Below are positions 1-9,539 of a stretch of 64,000 nucleotides of DNA, one piece after another. The DNA comes from Terriglobia bacterium (lineage in GTDB: Bacteria; Acidobacteriota; Terriglobia; UBA7540). How positions within the stretch are numbered: the first letter of the stretch is position 1; every line of letters starts with the position of its first letter. The stretch lies in NCBI GenBank assembly GCA_035712365.1, contig DASTAW010000020.1:1-64000 (forward strand), given 5' to 3'. The notes beneath the pieces are model-generated. The model did no database searches. It had not been told where the DNA came from and worked only from the letters and a program-made list of their open reading frames with translations. The position numbers and the translations under genes were made by a program.

Positions 1-477
1 CGCCCTGTCATCCGTCCCGGCGACGACAAGGATCTGGTGATCCAGGTCAAGGGCATCGACGACCTGATGACCTATCGCGCCAAGTGCTGCAATCCCATCC
101 GTGGCGAGCCGATCGTGGGATATATCACGCTGGGGAAAGGCATTTCGGTCCATTCCAGGACCTGCCCCAACGTCCAAAACCTGATGTACGACGCGGAGCG
201 GCGCATCGAGGTCGAATGGACTGGGCCGAAATATACCTTCTACCCAGTCCGGTTGACCCTGGTAACTACGGACCGCCAGGGGATGCTGGCTGAGATCACG
301 GCCGTGATCAGCAGTGATCGCTCCAATATCCAGGACATTGAAGCCAGAACGGGGGATAACCAGGCTTCCATCGATGTCACCGTGGACATCGTTGACAAGG
401 CGCACCTGGAAAAGATCGTGTCATCGCTACGAAAAATAGAGGGCGTCTACCGGGTTGAGCGCGTTCAAAAGAAATGA
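1..477 (+). CDS. rel: RelA/SpoT-family (p)ppGpp synthetase/hydrolase, C-terminal fragment
   Basis: The frame is open from the first base, so the start and the catalytic HD and synthetase domains lie outside the window; 158 codons remain. What is seen is the regulatory C-terminus of a long RSH enzyme. A conserved Cys-Cys zinc-finger-like (RIS) region is marked by YRAKCCNP and GYITLGKGISVH around residues 25-55. It is followed by an ACT domain (residues about 80-157, VTTDRQGMLAEITAVIS). In this family these domains contact the ribosome and sense amino-acid starvation, tuning pppGpp synthesis in the cytoplasm. Identification is firm. Whether the enzyme is bifunctional cannot be judged because the catalytic part is missing. 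Confidence 0.93.
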   Translation, partial: RPVIRPGDDKDLVIQVKGIDDLMTYRAKCCNPIRGEPIVGYITLGKGISVHSRTCPNVQNLMYDAERRIEVEWTGPKYTFYPVRLTLVTTDRQGMLAEITAVISSDRSNIQDIEARTGDNQASIDVTVDIVDKAHLEKIVSSLRKIEGVYRVERVQKK

Positions 478-589
478 GGCGGGCGAGCTCAGGCCGCGCT
501 GCCGGGGCAGAGTTCGGCGGCAGCCCGTTGAAGGACTTGTTGGGGAATTCTGGCAGGATGGATTTGCTGCTCAGGGACCGGAGTGATGT

Positions 590-781
590 TCAGGCGGCCT
601 TGGTCACCTTGCCGGCGCGAATACACGCCGTACAGACGCGAAGCGTCTTGCGGGCGCCGTTCACAACGGCGTGGACGCGCTGGAGATTGGGGTTCCACCT
701 CCGGCGGGTGACGTTGTGAGCATGGCTCACGTTATTCCCGTAAGAAGGACTTTTGCCGCAAATTTCACATTGACGCGCCAT
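590..781 (-). CDS. rpmB: 50S ribosomal protein L28
   Basis: A 63-residue protein beginning [12 protein letters not shown], the usual L28 start, with the basic core [11 protein letters not shown] and a C-terminal [10 protein letters not shown]. It is a structural protein of the large ribosomal subunit. This start was chosen because the minus strand carries GAGGAG eight bases upstream, and the extra in-frame codons before it are not L28-like. Two Cys pairs (CEIC, CTAC) suggest the zinc-binding form of L28. It is transcribed divergently from the foldase gene at 798, and the two 5' regions overlap. Confidence 0.95.
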   Translation of the reverse strand: MARQCEICGKSPSYGNNVSHAHNVTRRRWNPNLQRVHAVVNGARKTLRVCTACIRAGKVTKAA

Positions 782-797
782 CAAAAACTCCTCAAGA

Positions 798-1964
798 ATG
801 GACAATATCTCAAATATGCAAACTGTAATTCTATCAGATGTACACCGTCTTGCCTATCGCCTCCTGACTGCCCTCACTGGCCGCGGCCGCGAGCTTCGGG
901 GCAAACTTGCAGGGCCATCACGCGCACGGGGCCGCCGGTCTCGGGCGTGGTTAGCTTGGCCGCTGGCGTTTACGGGCGCGATGCTATTGATGCCCGCGTG
1001 TAAATCCAAAAACGCGGTTTCGGCAGACGTCTGGGCGCAGGTTGACGGACACGACATCTTCCAGTCCCAGGTGGAAAAGATTTACAGAAGCCGCGCCGGC
1101 TCGACGGGCGAGGCCGGAGATCCTGAGGAGGCGCTCAGCTACAAGCTCAATATCCTGAACGAGCTTATCAACAATCAGATCCTGGTGGCGCACGCTGCCC
1201 GTTCCGGCATCACTGTGTCCGAGTCAGAAATCGACACCAAGATGGCCCAGCTAAAAAGCCCCTACTCGCAGGAGCAGTTTGAGCAGAAGCTGAAAGAACG
1301 CGGCATTTCCGAAGACGACCTCCGCGACGAGGTGCGCACCACTCTCACCGTCAATAAGCTGATCAACCGGGACATCAGCGCCCGGGTTTCGGTGAGCGAC
1401 GCGGATATTTCCACGTTCTACCAGAACAACCGGGCATCGTTCGATGTCCCGGAAACCGAATATCACCTGGCCCAGATCCAGGTGACTCCGGGCTCGAACA
1501 GCGACGTGCACAACCTGAAAAACGACGACGCCAAGACGCCCCAGATGGCGGAGCGGAAAATCCAGGCGCTTTACGCCCAGCTTCGTTCGGGGCAGGACTT
1601 TGCCGCCGTCGCCCAGAACTATTCCGAGGACCCTGCAACCGCCATGAGCGGCGGCGACATGGGCTTTGTTCCGGAATCGTCGCTTGCAGCCAATCCCGCC
1701 CTCGACCAGGTTGTGAAAAGGCTCAAACCGGGCCAGATTTCCGGAATTATCACTTCCGAGGGAGGTTACCACATCATCAAGCTGCTGGGTGTTGAACAGG
1801 CCGGACAACATCCCCTGACAGACCCCAAGGTGCAGAGCCAGATCCGCAAGACCCTCCAGAATGAAAAGGAGCAATTGCTCAAGGCGGCTTACATTGAGAC
1901 TCTGCGCGACGGCGCCAAGGTGAAAAACCTGTTGGCGGAGCAGATTGTGAAAGCAGCGCAGTAG
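798..1964 (+). CDS. PpiC/SurA-type peptidyl-prolyl isomerase lipoprotein
   Basis: The protein has 388 residues. After a basic N-terminus ([10 protein letters not shown]) comes a hydrophobic stretch ending in the lipobox LMPAC with Cys68, so it is probably a lipoprotein facing the periplasm. Residues about 75-200 resemble the SurA N-terminal chaperone domain ([18 protein letters not shown]). Residues about 210-325 form one parvulin domain ([28 protein letters not shown]-like). Such proteins help fold outer-membrane proteins. The N-terminal extension before the hydrophobic core is unusually long and overlaps the rpmB promoter. No in-frame ATG, GTG or TTG start lies between Met7 and the signal core, so Met1 or Met7 is used. 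The stop faces the biotin carrier gene with a 19-base gap. Confidence 0.88.
   Translation: MDNISNMQTVILSDVHRLAYRLLTALTGRGRELRGKLAGPSRARGRRSRAWLAWPLAFTGAMLLMPACKSKNAVSADVWAQVDGHDIFQSQVEKIYRSRAGSTGEAGDPEEALSYKLNILNELINNQILVAHAARSGITVSESEIDTKMAQLKSPYSQEQFEQKLKERGISEDDLRDEVRTTLTVNKLINRDISARVSVSDADISTFYQNNRASFDVPETEYHLAQIQVTPGSNSDVHNLKNDDAKTPQMAERKIQALYAQLRSGQDFAAVAQNYSEDPATAMSGGDMGFVPESSLAANPALDQVVKRLKPGQISGIITSEGGYHIIKLLGVEQAGQHPLTDPKVQSQIRKTLQNEKEQLLKAAYIETLRDGAKVKNLLAEQIVKAAQ
828..856 (-). promoter_or_regulatory. Candidate sigma-70 promoter of rpmB
   Basis: On the minus strand, TAGGCA (851-856) and TAGAAT (828-833) are separated by exactly 17 bases, about 45 bases upstream of the L28 start. 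The -10 is good and the -35 matches TTGACA at four of six positions. It lies inside the first codons of the divergent foldase gene. Confidence 0.45.
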
Positions 1965-1983
1965 AAAGCTGCCGGGGCGGCCA

Positions 1984-2529
1984 CTATTCCAATCGCAGCA
2001 GCTTCGCTCCTGCCTCAATTCCGACGCCTTCCTTGACGTGCAATTCGGCGATGCGGCCGGGGCGCGGCGCCCGCAGTTCATTCTGCATCTTCATGGCTTC
2101 AATCACCACGAGCCCCTGGTCCTGGGCGACTTCTTCGCCGCGGCCCACGAGTACCCGAACAATTTTCCCAGGCATTGGCGCGAGCACTTCGAGCGGTCCA
2201 TCGTGCGCAAGGGCCTGCCCGGCAAAGCGGCGCGTGCGCGGGTCGCGGACTTCAACATGGAAGTCGTACTCGGCGAGGGTGACAACCCATGCCTCAGCCT
2301 GGCCCGGGCGGCTGTCCGGCGCAGGCTGGACACGGACTTCATACGATTGACCACCAATCAGAATCGAATAGTGGCCGGGCCGGATTTCGGCCCAGTCGGC
2401 CTCGATCGCTTTCCCGTCGATGAGGTACTGCGGCATTTCCTGCCCGGCAGGTCCGCCGGGCCTGCTCTCCACGGTGAGCTTGTGCTGGCTGGTCCGTGAA
2501 TCTTCCCGCAACTCGATTTCGAAATTCAT
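1984..2529 (-). CDS. Biotin carboxyl carrier protein of acyl-CoA carboxylase
   Basis: This 181-residue protein ends in a biotinyl/lipoyl attachment domain (residues about 110-181) with the biotinylation motif EAMKMQNE, Lys147 being the modified residue. The N-terminal half (YEVRVQPAP, YDFHVEVRDPR) resembles the linker region of propionyl-CoA-type carboxylase alpha chains. Here that region is a separate polypeptide rather than fused to the biotin carboxylase. The start at MNFEIELRED was chosen because the upstream codons look non-conserved and the biotin carboxylase stop lies only 20 bases away. It acts with the two neighbouring carboxylase subunits to carry CO2 to an acyl-CoA. Confidence 0.9.
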   Translation of the reverse strand: MNFEIELREDSRTSQHKLTVESRPGGPAGQEMPQYLIDGKAIEADWAEIRPGHYSILIGGQSYEVRVQPAPDSRPGQAEAWVVTLAEYDFHVEVRDPRTRRFAGQALAHDGPLEVLAPMPGKIVRVLVGRGEEVAQDQGLVVIEAMKMQNELRAPRPGRIAELHVKEGVGIEAGAKLLRLE

Positions 2530-2549
2530 GAGTAGCTGTCCCGCTGTTT

Positions 2550-4067
2550 TCAGCGGCCCGGCCAGCGGTCCAATTCCTCGCTGCGGCCTGCGGCTTTCCA
2601 AGCAGACGCGCGGCCGTTCGTCCGAGTTTCGCTGCGGAGATGCTGCCGCCTGCTTTTCATTTCAAGCGCCACCGCCAGAATGGCCACGCGCCCTAGTTCC
2701 GGGGGCGGGGGAGTCTTGAGCGTGCCCTCCGCCAGCATCCGGTCAATAAAGCCCGTGTCGAGTTGCCCCTCCACGAATTCCGCATGCGCCAGTAGTTGCC
2801 GGAAGAATTGCAGGTTCGTCTGGGGGCCGGCCACTTCATATTCGCTCAGTGCTCGCCGCATGCGCGTCACAGCCTGCCCGCGGTCGGTTCCCCACACCAC
2901 CAGCTTGGCCAGCAGCGGATCGTATTCGAGCGGCACCCGCCAGCCTTCGTAAACACCGCTGTCACTGCGGACGCCCGGCCCGGACGGTATGGCCAGCCGC
3001 GTGATGAGCCCGGGAGAAGGGAAGAAGCCCCGTGCGGGATCTTCCGCATAGATGCGGACTTCGATAGCCGCCCCGCGAAGCTGCACGTCTTCCTGCCGCC
3101 ACTCGAGGGGCTCGCCGGCTGCGATGTGGAACTGTTCCTTCACCAGGTCGATGCCCACAACCAGTTCGGTGACGGGGTGCTCCACCTGGAGGCGCGCATT
3201 CATTTCGAGGAAGTAAAAGTTGCGGTCCTGATCGACGAGGAATTCTGCAGTACCGGCGTTGGTGTAGCCGGCCAGCTTGCCGATGCGCACGGCCGTTTCG
3301 CCCATGCGGTCCCGCAAGGCGGGATCGAGCAGGGGTGAGGGGCATTCTTCCAACACTTTCTGATGACGTCGCTGCAAGGAACACTCGCGTTCGCCAAGGT
3401 AGATCAGGTTGCCATGCGCGTCGCCTAATAACTGAATCTCCACATGGCGCGGGCGTTCGATCCATTTTTCGAGGTAGACCGACGGATCGCCAAAGGCATT
3501 CTGCGCTTCCGAGCGAGCATTGCGCCACGCGGACTGGAGTTGCTCCTCCCTTGCCACCTTCCGCAGTCCCTTGCCGCCGCCTCCCGCTGCGGCCTTCAGC
3601 ATCACTGGGAAGCTGATCTCACGTGCCACGCGAGCCACTTCCTCGAAGGTGTCGAGATTGGCATCCGTGCCGGGAACTACCGGCAATCCGGCGTTCATCA
3701 CCAGGCGCCGGGCGGCCGTCTTGGATCCCATCAACTCCATGGCCTCGGGCGTGGGGCCGATAAAAACGATGCCGGCATCGCGGCAGGCGCGGGCGAAATC
3801 AGGATTTTCGGCCAGAAATCCGTAGCCGGGATGGATGGCCTCAGCGTCCGAGCGCCGGGCGGCATCAATGATGCGGTCAATGCGCAGGTAGCTCTCGACC
3901 GCGGGCGCGGGGCCGATTGGGAGTGCTTCGTCCGCGTAGCGCACGTGCAGCGCCTTGCGGTCCACTTCCGAATAAACCGCGACGCTGCGAATGCCCATCT
4001 CGCGGCAGGCGCGCATCACCCGCACCGCGATCTCACCACGATTGGCAATGAGGATCTTTTTGAACAA
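2550..4067 (-). CDS. Biotin carboxylase subunit (acetyl/propionyl-CoA carboxylase)
   Basis: A 505-residue ATP-grasp biotin carboxylase that carboxylates the biotin of the carrier protein using ATP and bicarbonate. Visible motifs are ILIANRGEIAVRV at the N-terminus, the glycine-rich ATP loop KAAAGGGGKGL, and EMNARLQVEHPVTE in the active site. The C-terminal 50 residues after the catalytic core are not recognised. The TTG start (giving MFKKILIANRGE, the usual family start) is preferred over an ATG at 4136, because a TATAAT box sits directly upstream of that ATG and would place the transcript start inside the extension. The gene forms an operon with the carrier protein downstream and follows the HicBA pair. 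Confidence 0.92.
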   Translation of the reverse strand: MFKKILIANRGEIAVRVMRACREMGIRSVAVYSEVDRKALHVRYADEALPIGPAPAVESYLRIDRIIDAARRSDAEAIHPGYGFLAENPDFARACRDAGIVFIGPTPEAMELMGSKTAARRLVMNAGLPVVPGTDANLDTFEEVARVAREISFPVMLKAAAGGGGKGLRKVAREEQLQSAWRNARSEAQNAFGDPSVYLEKWIERPRHVEIQLLGDAHGNLIYLGERECSLQRRHQKVLEECPSPLLDPALRDRMGETAVRIGKLAGYTNAGTAEFLVDQDRNFYFLEMNARLQVEHPVTELVVGIDLVKEQFHIAAGEPLEWRQEDVQLRGAAIEVRIYAEDPARGFFPSPGLITRLAIPSGPGVRSDSGVYEGWRVPLEYDPLLAKLVVWGTDRGQAVTRMRRALSEYEVAGPQTNLQFFRQLLAHAEFVEGQLDTGFIDRMLAEGTLKTPPPPELGRVAILAVALEMKSRRQHLRSETRTNGRASAWKAAGRSEELDRWPGR

Positions 4068-4137
4068 GCGTTCTCGCGTTTGTTGAAGCGGGGGTGCTCC
4101 CACCGCCAGGGTTTTCGGCGCATCCACTGAAAACATG

Positions 4138-4143
4138 ATTATA
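4138..4143 (-). promoter_or_regulatory. -10 element (TATAAT) before biotin carboxylase
   Basis: A perfect TATAAT on the minus strand, with no clear -35, about 70 bases upstream of the preferred TTG start. It suggests that the biotin carboxylase and carrier genes have their own promoter after the HicBA pair. Confidence 0.4.
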
Positions 4144-4234
4144 CACGTCCGGAGCGGTCGATAAAGCTCTCGTGCTCCCGGGGTTGTGGAATGTCATTCA
4201 ATCAGTAAACGAGCGAGGGTTGTGGTTCGTAGTT

Positions 4235-4423
4235 TCATTTGGGGAGACGAACGGACAAATCGCGGCAGATCTTGCGGGCTAGAAAATCATCGACCTCTCG
4301 ATGCCGGGGAACGGTGGATGTGAAGTTGTTTTTGGGGTTTACATATACAGAGTGTTTTGCGCCTTCCCGAAGCAGCTTGCAGCCTTGGCCAGTAAGGTGG
4401 CGCACCAGATCACGGCGTTTCAA
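4235..4423 (-). CDS. hicA: HicA-family mRNA interferase toxin
   Basis: A 62-residue basic protein with the HicA/YcfA pattern: an N-terminal helix (RRDLVRHLTGQG), a strand with the conserved catalytic His24 (GAKHSVYVNP), and a C-terminal HREVDDFLARKICRDL. HicA toxins are small double-stranded-RNA-binding-fold ribonucleases that cleave mRNA and are neutralised by HicB. The gene follows its antitoxin with a six-base gap. This antitoxin-first order is common in HicBA-type pairs. It sits between subunit genes of one carboxylase, which suggests insertion of the pair into an existing operon. Confidence 0.85.
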   Translation of the reverse strand: MKRRDLVRHLTGQGCKLLREGAKHSVYVNPKNNFTSTVPRHREVDDFLARKICRDLSVRLPK

Positions 4424-4429
4424 GCGCCC

Positions 4430-4648
4430 CTAGACCTCAACCGTTATGGGTTCGCGGCGGGCGCCTGATAGCGGTGGTTCCGCTCTTAATTCGCGGTTGG
4501 CTTCGAGAATGATCTGCAGGGCCTCACGCAGATTTCCCCTGGCTTCAGCAAGAGTTTTCCCTTGTGTGTTAACACCGGGAATCTCTTCGATATAGGCAAT
4601 GTACCAACGCCCTCTTTTCTTGATGACCGCCGTAAACTCCCGTTCCAT
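4430..4648 (-). CDS. hicB: HicB-family antitoxin
   Basis: This 72-residue protein has the HicB partial RNase-H fold signature: FTAVIKKRGRWYIAYIEEIPGVNTQGKTLAEARGNL, then EALQIILEANREL. It lacks the C-terminal helix-turn-helix or ribbon-helix-helix DNA-binding domain of longer HicB proteins, so autoregulation would need another route. GGAG lies ten bases before the ATG. It is expected to bind and inhibit the HicA encoded just downstream. Confidence 0.85.
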   Translation of the reverse strand: MEREFTAVIKKRGRWYIAYIEEIPGVNTQGKTLAEARGNLREALQIILEANRELRAEPPLSGARREPITVEV

Positions 4649-4667
4649 AGACCATTACTCCGGATTG

Positions 4668-4676
4668 AGTATACCA
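4668..4676 (-). promoter_or_regulatory. Extended -10 promoter of hicBA
   Basis: The minus strand carries TGGTATACT, an extended -10 (TG-N-TATACT), about 20 bases before the hicB start. No strong -35 is seen, as is typical of extended -10 promoters. Confidence 0.45.
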
Positions 4677-4691
4677 GATCGTAGGCTGACG

Positions 4692-6242
4692 CTACAGCGG
4701 GATGTTGCCGTGTTTTTTGGGAGGCAGGGTGTCGCGCTTGTTTTCGAGCATGTGCAGGGCCTGAATTAATTGCGGACGGGTGTCGCGCGGAGCGATGACG
4801 GCGTCCACGTATCCGCGCTCGGCGGCGATGTAAGGATTGGCGAAGCGGTTGCGGTACTCCTCGGCTTTTTCCTTGCGCACCTGCTCCGGGTCTTTGGCGC
4901 GCTGCATCTCGCGCCGGTTGACGATGCTGACGGCGCCCTCCGGCCCCATGACAGCGATTTCGGCCGTGGGATACGCGAGATTTACATCCGTGCGGATGTG
5001 CTTGGACGACATCACACAATACGCCCCGCCGTAGGCCTTCCGCGTGATCACCGTGAGCTTGGGGACGGTTGCTTCGGCGAAGGCGAACAGGAGCTTTGCG
5101 CCGTGACGGATGATGCCGCCGAATTCCTGCTGGGTGCCGGGAAGGAATCCGGGCACGTCCTCGAAAGTAATCAGCGGAATGTTGAAGGCGTCGCAGAAGC
5201 GCACGAATCGGGCGCCTTTGACCGAGGCGTCGATGTCGAGGCATCCGGCGAGCACGGCGGGCTGGTTGGCTACGATGCCCACGCAGTAGCCGCCCAGTCG
5301 CGCAAATCCTACCACCAGGTTTTGAGCAAACCTCTCGTGGACTTCCAGGAAATAACCTTCATCCACTACGCGGCGGATAATGTCCTTGATGTCGTAGGGG
5401 CGGTCGGATTCGGCGGGAACCAGGCTGTCGAGTTCGGGATCGCGGCGGTCAGCGGGATCGTTCGATTCGGCGAAAGGAGGGTCCTCGCGGTTGTTTTGCG
5501 GCATGAAGGAGAGCAACTCGCGCACCAGAGCCAGGCATTCGGGATCGTCACGGGTCACGAAATGGGTCACACCGCTGGTGGAGCTGTGAGTGCGCGGCCC
5601 GCCGAGGTCTTCTTTGGTGACGTCCTCGTGCATCACGGTGCGGATGACATCGGGGCCGGTGACAAACATGTAGCTGGAATTTTCAACCATCAGGACGAAG
5701 TCGGTGATGGCAGGGGAGTAGACCGCTCCGCCCGCGCAGGGGCCCATGACGGCGGAAATCTGCGGCACCACGCCGGAAGCCAGGGTGTTGCGCAGAAAGA
5801 TGTCAGCGTAACCCGCCAACGAGGCGACGCCTTCCTGGATGCGGGCGCCGCCGGAATCATTAAGGCCAATGAGCGGCGCTCCAACCTTCAGCGCCAGATC
5901 CATAATCTTGCAGATCTTGGCTGCGTTGGCTTCACTGAGCGAACCGCCGAAGACGGTGAAGTCTTGGGCAAAGGCGTAAGCAAGGCGCTTGTTGATCTGG
6001 CCGTAGCCGGTGACGACGCCATCGCCCGGAATGCGCTGCGCATCCATTCCGAAATCGCGGCAGTTATGCTCGACGAATTCGCCCATCTCCTCGAACGTTC
6101 CCTCGTCAAACAGAAGCTCCAGGCGTTCGCGGGCGGAAAGCTTGCCTTCGGCGTGCTGCCGGGCGCGGCGCTGTTCACCGCCACCGGCTTCGGCCTGAGC
6201 GCGCCGCCGATGAAGCTCTTCGAGTTTTTGTTTAAGGTTCAC
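4692..6242 (-). CDS. Acyl-CoA carboxylase carboxyltransferase (propionyl-CoA carboxylase beta type)
   Basis: A 516-residue protein of the usual length for PccB-like carboxyltransferases, with both crotonase-fold halves. The first half carries [17 protein letters not shown] and [13 protein letters not shown]; the second carries [14 protein letters not shown] and [15 protein letters not shown]. It transfers the carboxyl group from carboxybiotin to an acyl-CoA, probably propionyl-CoA or acetyl-CoA, in the cytoplasm. The start is GTG. It is the first gene of the carboxylase cluster, and its partners (biotin carboxylase, carrier) lie downstream beyond the HicBA pair. Substrate preference cannot be read with certainty. 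A separate AccD lies at 14 kb for fatty-acid synthesis. Confidence 0.93.
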   Translation of the reverse strand: MNLKQKLEELHRRRAQAEAGGGEQRRARQHAEGKLSARERLELLFDEGTFEEMGEFVEHNCRDFGMDAQRIPGDGVVTGYGQINKRLAYAFAQDFTVFGGSLSEANAAKICKIMDLALKVGAPLIGLNDSGGARIQEGVASLAGYADIFLRNTLASGVVPQISAVMGPCAGGAVYSPAITDFVLMVENSSYMFVTGPDVIRTVMHEDVTKEDLGGPRTHSSTSGVTHFVTRDDPECLALVRELLSFMPQNNREDPPFAESNDPADRRDPELDSLVPAESDRPYDIKDIIRRVVDEGYFLEVHERFAQNLVVGFARLGGYCVGIVANQPAVLAGCLDIDASVKGARFVRFCDAFNIPLITFEDVPGFLPGTQQEFGGIIRHGAKLLFAFAEATVPKLTVITRKAYGGAYCVMSSKHIRTDVNLAYPTAEIAVMGPEGAVSIVNRREMQRAKDPEQVRKEKAEEYRNRFANPYIAAERGYVDAVIAPRDTRPQLIQALHMLENKRDTLPPKKHGNIPL

Positions 6243-6386
6243 ATTCTAACCATTGGAATTGCCGGCCCTTACTGATGCTCTCTGTTCGCCACCCTTCGGT
6301 TGAGAAACGAACAACCTCCATCGGCCGCGGAGTTCCTGCTGAAGCCTTTTTCGTCCTCGCACACTAACCCGCAAGCGATAGATGCC

Positions 6387-6824
6387 CTACGGCTCGACGA
6401 CGGCGACCCCCCTTATTCCTGACCATACCTCGCACGCCGCGATGGAGTTGCTGGGATGCTTTGTTTCATACTTGACGCTGATGCCTTTGGCGATCAGGTG
6501 ACGAGCTTCAGCGGCAACGGCGGGCATCGCCGAAATGTCCTGCATCACTTCGTAAGTCACGCCCGCCACATCATAGCGATAGACGAGCATCAGCGCCGAG
6601 TCATCGCCTGCCGGCTCAACCAGTCCTGTGACTTCTGCAGCAGCGATGCGGCCCGTCCGGCCCAGCCACAATCGGCGAAGCCGCTCGATTTCAGCAGGAC
6701 TCTTTCTCCGGCGCAGCCTGACATAAGCGAATGCGCCGCAGCCGAACAGAACTACGACCACGGCGACAGCCGTTCCAATCTCAAGTGGCGACCCGAACCT
6801 CACTGCCGATTCGACCTCTTTCAT
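6387..6824 (-). CDS. Single-pass membrane protein, possibly DUF3592-like
   Basis: This 145-residue protein has one hydrophobic helix near the N-terminus (IGTAVAVVVVLFGCGAFAYV) followed by a basic RLRRRK stop-transfer. The soluble C-terminal domain contains LVYRYDVAGVTYEVMQDISAMP, a pattern seen in DUF3592-type proteins. Function is unknown. The ATG of MKEVESAV was chosen because a TGGTATAAT extended -10 sits at 6903-6911, inside a longer possible reading frame whose GTG overlaps the stop of the preceding lipoprotein gene. If that GTG at 6944 is used, 40 undistinguished residues are added. Confidence 0.6.
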   Translation of the reverse strand: MKEVESAVRFGSPLEIGTAVAVVVVLFGCGAFAYVRLRRRKSPAEIERLRRLWLGRTGRIAAAEVTGLVEPAGDDSALMLVYRYDVAGVTYEVMQDISAMPAVAAEARHLIAKGISVKYETKHPSNSIAACEVWSGIRGVAVVEP

Positions 6825-6902
6825 CGCTGGAGTTTCCCGAACCAGCGAATACTTCGTCCCGCAATCCGTCGCGAGCGCGTGGCCGCTCCGAATTCCGGCG
6901 GA

Positions 6903-6911
6903 ATTATACCA
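6903..6911 (-). promoter_or_regulatory. Extended -10 promoter upstream of the small membrane protein
   Basis: TGGTATAAT on the minus strand, a consensus extended -10, about 80 bases before the preferred ATG. It is one of several TGN-TATAAT-like boxes in this window. Confidence 0.4.
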
Positions 6912-6940
6912 TTTTGCGCCGAGTGGCGCGTCGCGTGCGA

Positions 6941-8116
6941 TCACTGTGCGCCGGCCGAAGGCGTCGTGACGCTGGCAGGCTTTGATTTTTCGCTTTCGTT
7001 GCCTGCCAGATCGACGGCCGTAACGGCGTACTCGTAAACCTGGCCGGGCGCCACCGAGGCGTCATGGAACACCGGCGTGGGCGCAAGGTCCTTGCTGATG
7101 CGCTGGAACGGGCCACTGCCAGCGCTTCGGTAGACGTTGTAGCCGGCAAGGTCGTTGCCGGAGCTCGCGTTCCATAGCAAATCGACTGCCCCCGCGGTGT
7201 TCACCGCCGTAAGTCCCGTGGGAACGGGCGGCGGAAAAATGTCGCGCGGGGTGATGCTGACCGGCGCCGAGGGCTGGCTTTCGGCCGTCTCCTTGGCGAC
7301 GCTGGTAACGGCGCTGACGCTGAAGTAATATTGCCTGCCGAACTGGAAGCTCCTGTCCTCGAATCGACTTGCGGGAGCCTGGCCCAACAACTTGAAAGAG
7401 CCGGGCTTGCCGGTGTCGCTCTGATAGACGCGATAGCCGGAAATGTGCGAGGGTGAAGCATCTGTGAGCGTCTCGGCCGGCGTGTCCCAGGTGAGCAGCA
7501 GCGCGTCCTGGGTGGGTTTCACCGCCAGGTTCGATACGGGCATAGTGGCATCGAGCAGAGTGGCGTGTGCAACGTTCGAAGGCGCGCTCTTGCGCGGGCG
7601 CCCGCGAAAACCGTGCGTCAGCCCGACCACCAAAAATGTGAAAGTGGAGCCGACCTCCTGCCTGACCTCCTGGGGCGAAAGCTCGAATGGGTAGTCGGCC
7701 TTGCCGCCGCGCACGTACGCGGGCAGTTGCTTCGCGGTGAGAGAAATCCACGGCTTGCCGCTGAGATCGGGTGTCGCGGACTGAGCGCCGGCGGGAGAGA
7801 TGTTGCGAAAAACATCAAGCTGGACCGGCTTGCTGAGCAGTTCGCCGTCGGTAGCGAGGGTAGGCAAGGTGAAAGTAATGTGGAGCGTCGCGCCCACCTG
7901 AGTCAGGGCAAGGTCCTTGATTTGTTGCGGAATCTCGATGCGCGGAGGTTCTGGCGGCGCCTGCACGCCACAAGCTGCAACGAGAAAGGTCAACGCGGCG
8001 GGCAATAAACCGCGCAGAAGCCTGGCCCACCGGCGTGGCGGAAGCGGTCTGATTGTGCAAATTTCATTCGGGGCGGAGCAGCCGCCGAAGTGGGACGTTC
8101 GCAATTGAGCGCTCAC
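6941..8116 (-). CDS. Fibronectin type III domain lipoprotein
   Basis: This 391-residue protein has an N-terminal signal with lipobox FLVAAC (Cys49) after a basic RRWARLLRG, so it is probably membrane-anchored outside the cytoplasm. At least two fibronectin III repeats follow: about 190-290 ([20 protein letters not shown]) and 295-385 ([19 protein letters not shown]), each with the YRVY/YNVY strand. An earlier beta-rich domain spans 55-180. No catalytic motif is seen, so a structural or adhesive role is the best guess. The GTG start overlaps the hslU stop (GTGA), implying translational coupling to an ATPase it has no known link with. Confidence 0.8.
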   Translation of the reverse strand: MSAQLRTSHFGGCSAPNEICTIRPLPPRRWARLLRGLLPAALTFLVAACGVQAPPEPPRIEIPQQIKDLALTQVGATLHITFTLPTLATDGELLSKPVQLDVFRNISPAGAQSATPDLSGKPWISLTAKQLPAYVRGGKADYPFELSPQEVRQEVGSTFTFLVVGLTHGFRGRPRKSAPSNVAHATLLDATMPVSNLAVKPTQDALLLTWDTPAETLTDASPSHISGYRVYQSDTGKPGSFKLLGQAPASRFEDRSFQFGRQYYFSVSAVTSVAKETAESQPSAPVSITPRDIFPPPVPTGLTAVNTAGAVDLLWNASSGNDLAGYNVYRSAGSGPFQRISKDLAPTPVFHDASVAPGQVYEYAVTAVDLAGNESEKSKPASVTTPSAGAQ

Positions 8117-9513
8117 AGAATATAGCGGCTGAGGTCCTGGTCCTTCACGATTTCGGCGAGCTGCTTTTTGACATAAGCGCCATCGATCCGCACCGTTTTC
8201 TTCTTCAGGTCAGGTCCCTCAAATGAAATCTCGTCCAGTAGCTTTTCCATGATGGTGTGCAGGCGCCGCGCGCCGATGTTTTCCGTCTGCTCGTTAACCC
8301 TGGCGGCATAATTAGCGATTTCGTCGAGAGCGTCGTCAGTGAAGGAAAGCTTGATTCCCTCGGTTTCAAGCAGCGCCACATACTGCTTGACCAGCGCGCT
8401 TTTCGGCTCCTTGAGGATGCGAACAAAATCATCCACGTTGAGCGACTGCAGCTCGACCCGGATGGGAAAGCGGCCCTGGAGCTCTGGGATCAGGTCTGAG
8501 GGCTTGCTGACGTGGAAGGCGCCGGCGGCAATAAAGAGTATGTGGTCTGTACGGACCATGCCGTAACGCGTGTTGACGGTGGTGCCCTCCACGATGGGCA
8601 GGATGTCGCGCTGCACACCCTCGCGGCTTACATCAGGACCGGCCCCGCGCTCTCGCCCGGCAATCTTGTCAATTTCATCCAGAAAGATAATGCCGGACTG
8701 CTCGGCGCGCTCCACTGCGGTGCGCGTTACCTGGTCCATATCGATCAGTTTGTTCTCCTCTTCCTGGACAAGATAATCCATCGCTTCAGAGACGGGCATG
8801 CGGCGCTTCTTGCTGCGCTGGCCAAACAGGCCGGGGAGCATGTCCTTGATGTTGATGTCCATCTCCTCAATGCCCTGCGAGGAGACGATTTCGAAGGCAG
8901 GGAAACTGCGTTCGCGTGTTTCGATTTCCACCTGGCGCTCGTCGAGCTTGCCTTCCCGGAGCTGGGCCCGAAGCTTTTCGCGCGTGCGCTTGAACTGCTC
9001 GAGCGCCGTCCGATAGCCGTCGTCGGGCTGCGTTTTGTCGGCATGGGGTGGCGCGGGCGCCGGCAGCAGAAGGTCCAGCAGGCGTTCTTCGGCGTTGGTC
9101 TCGGCTTTTTCCGCCACCTCCTCGATCTTTTCTTCGCGCACCATATCGATGGAAATTTCTACCAGGTCGCGGACCATGGACTCCACGTCGCGGCCGACGT
9201 AGCCAACTTCTGTAAACCGCGACGCCTCCACTTTGATGAACGGTGAATTGGCCAGGCGGGCCAGGCGGCGGGCAATTTCCGTTTTGCCCACGCCCGTGGG
9301 CCCGATCATGATGATGTTCTTGGGCAGGATTTCTTCCGCCAGCTCGGCCGAAAGCTTCTGCCGCCGCATGCGGTTGCGCAGGGCAATGGCCACGGCGCGC
9401 TTGGCCTCCCGCTGTCCGATCACGTGCTTGTCGAGTTCGGTAACAATCTGGCGCGGCGTCAGTTCGTCCAGCATGGTGGCTGTTTCGATGTTCTCAGGTA
9501 AATAGAAAACCAT
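8113..9513 (-). CDS. hslU: ATP-dependent protease ATPase subunit HslU
   Basis: HslU is the AAA+ unfoldase that feeds proteins into the HslV peptidase in the cytoplasm. The 466-residue protein shows [15 protein letters not shown], Walker [10 protein letters not shown] at 71-79, the pore motif GYVGRDVES, Walker B FLDEIDKI and the C-terminal DLSRYIL tail that docks into HslV. GAGGA lies ahead of the ATG, supporting the slightly extended N-terminus ([10 protein letters not shown]). HslV is 26 bases upstream in the same operon. Confidence 0.96.
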   Translation of the reverse strand: MVFYLPENIETATMLDELTPRQIVTELDKHVIGQREAKRAVAIALRNRMRRQKLSAELAEEILPKNIIMIGPTGVGKTEIARRLARLANSPFIKVEASRFTEVGYVGRDVESMVRDLVEISIDMVREEKIEEVAEKAETNAEERLLDLLLPAPAPPHADKTQPDDGYRTALEQFKRTREKLRAQLREGKLDERQVEIETRERSFPAFEIVSSQGIEEMDINIKDMLPGLFGQRSKKRRMPVSEAMDYLVQEEENKLIDMDQVTRTAVERAEQSGIIFLDEIDKIAGRERGAGPDVSREGVQRDILPIVEGTTVNTRYGMVRTDHILFIAAGAFHVSKPSDLIPELQGRFPIRVELQSLNVDDFVRILKEPKSALVKQYVALLETEGIKLSFTDDALDEIANYAARVNEQTENIGARRLHTIMEKLLDEISFEGPDLKKKTVRIDGAYVKKQLAEIVKDQDLSRYIL

Positions 9514-9539
9514 TCCAGATTCCTCAAAGGCCGGGAGCG

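Noticed and set aside
4770-6275. 501-codon open frame opposite the carboxyltransferase
   Set aside because: Shadow of a well-conserved gene, His/Gly-rich composition, no recognisable domain.
8512-9246. 244-codon open frame opposite hslU
   Set aside because: Shadow frame; hslU motifs on the minus strand are unambiguous.
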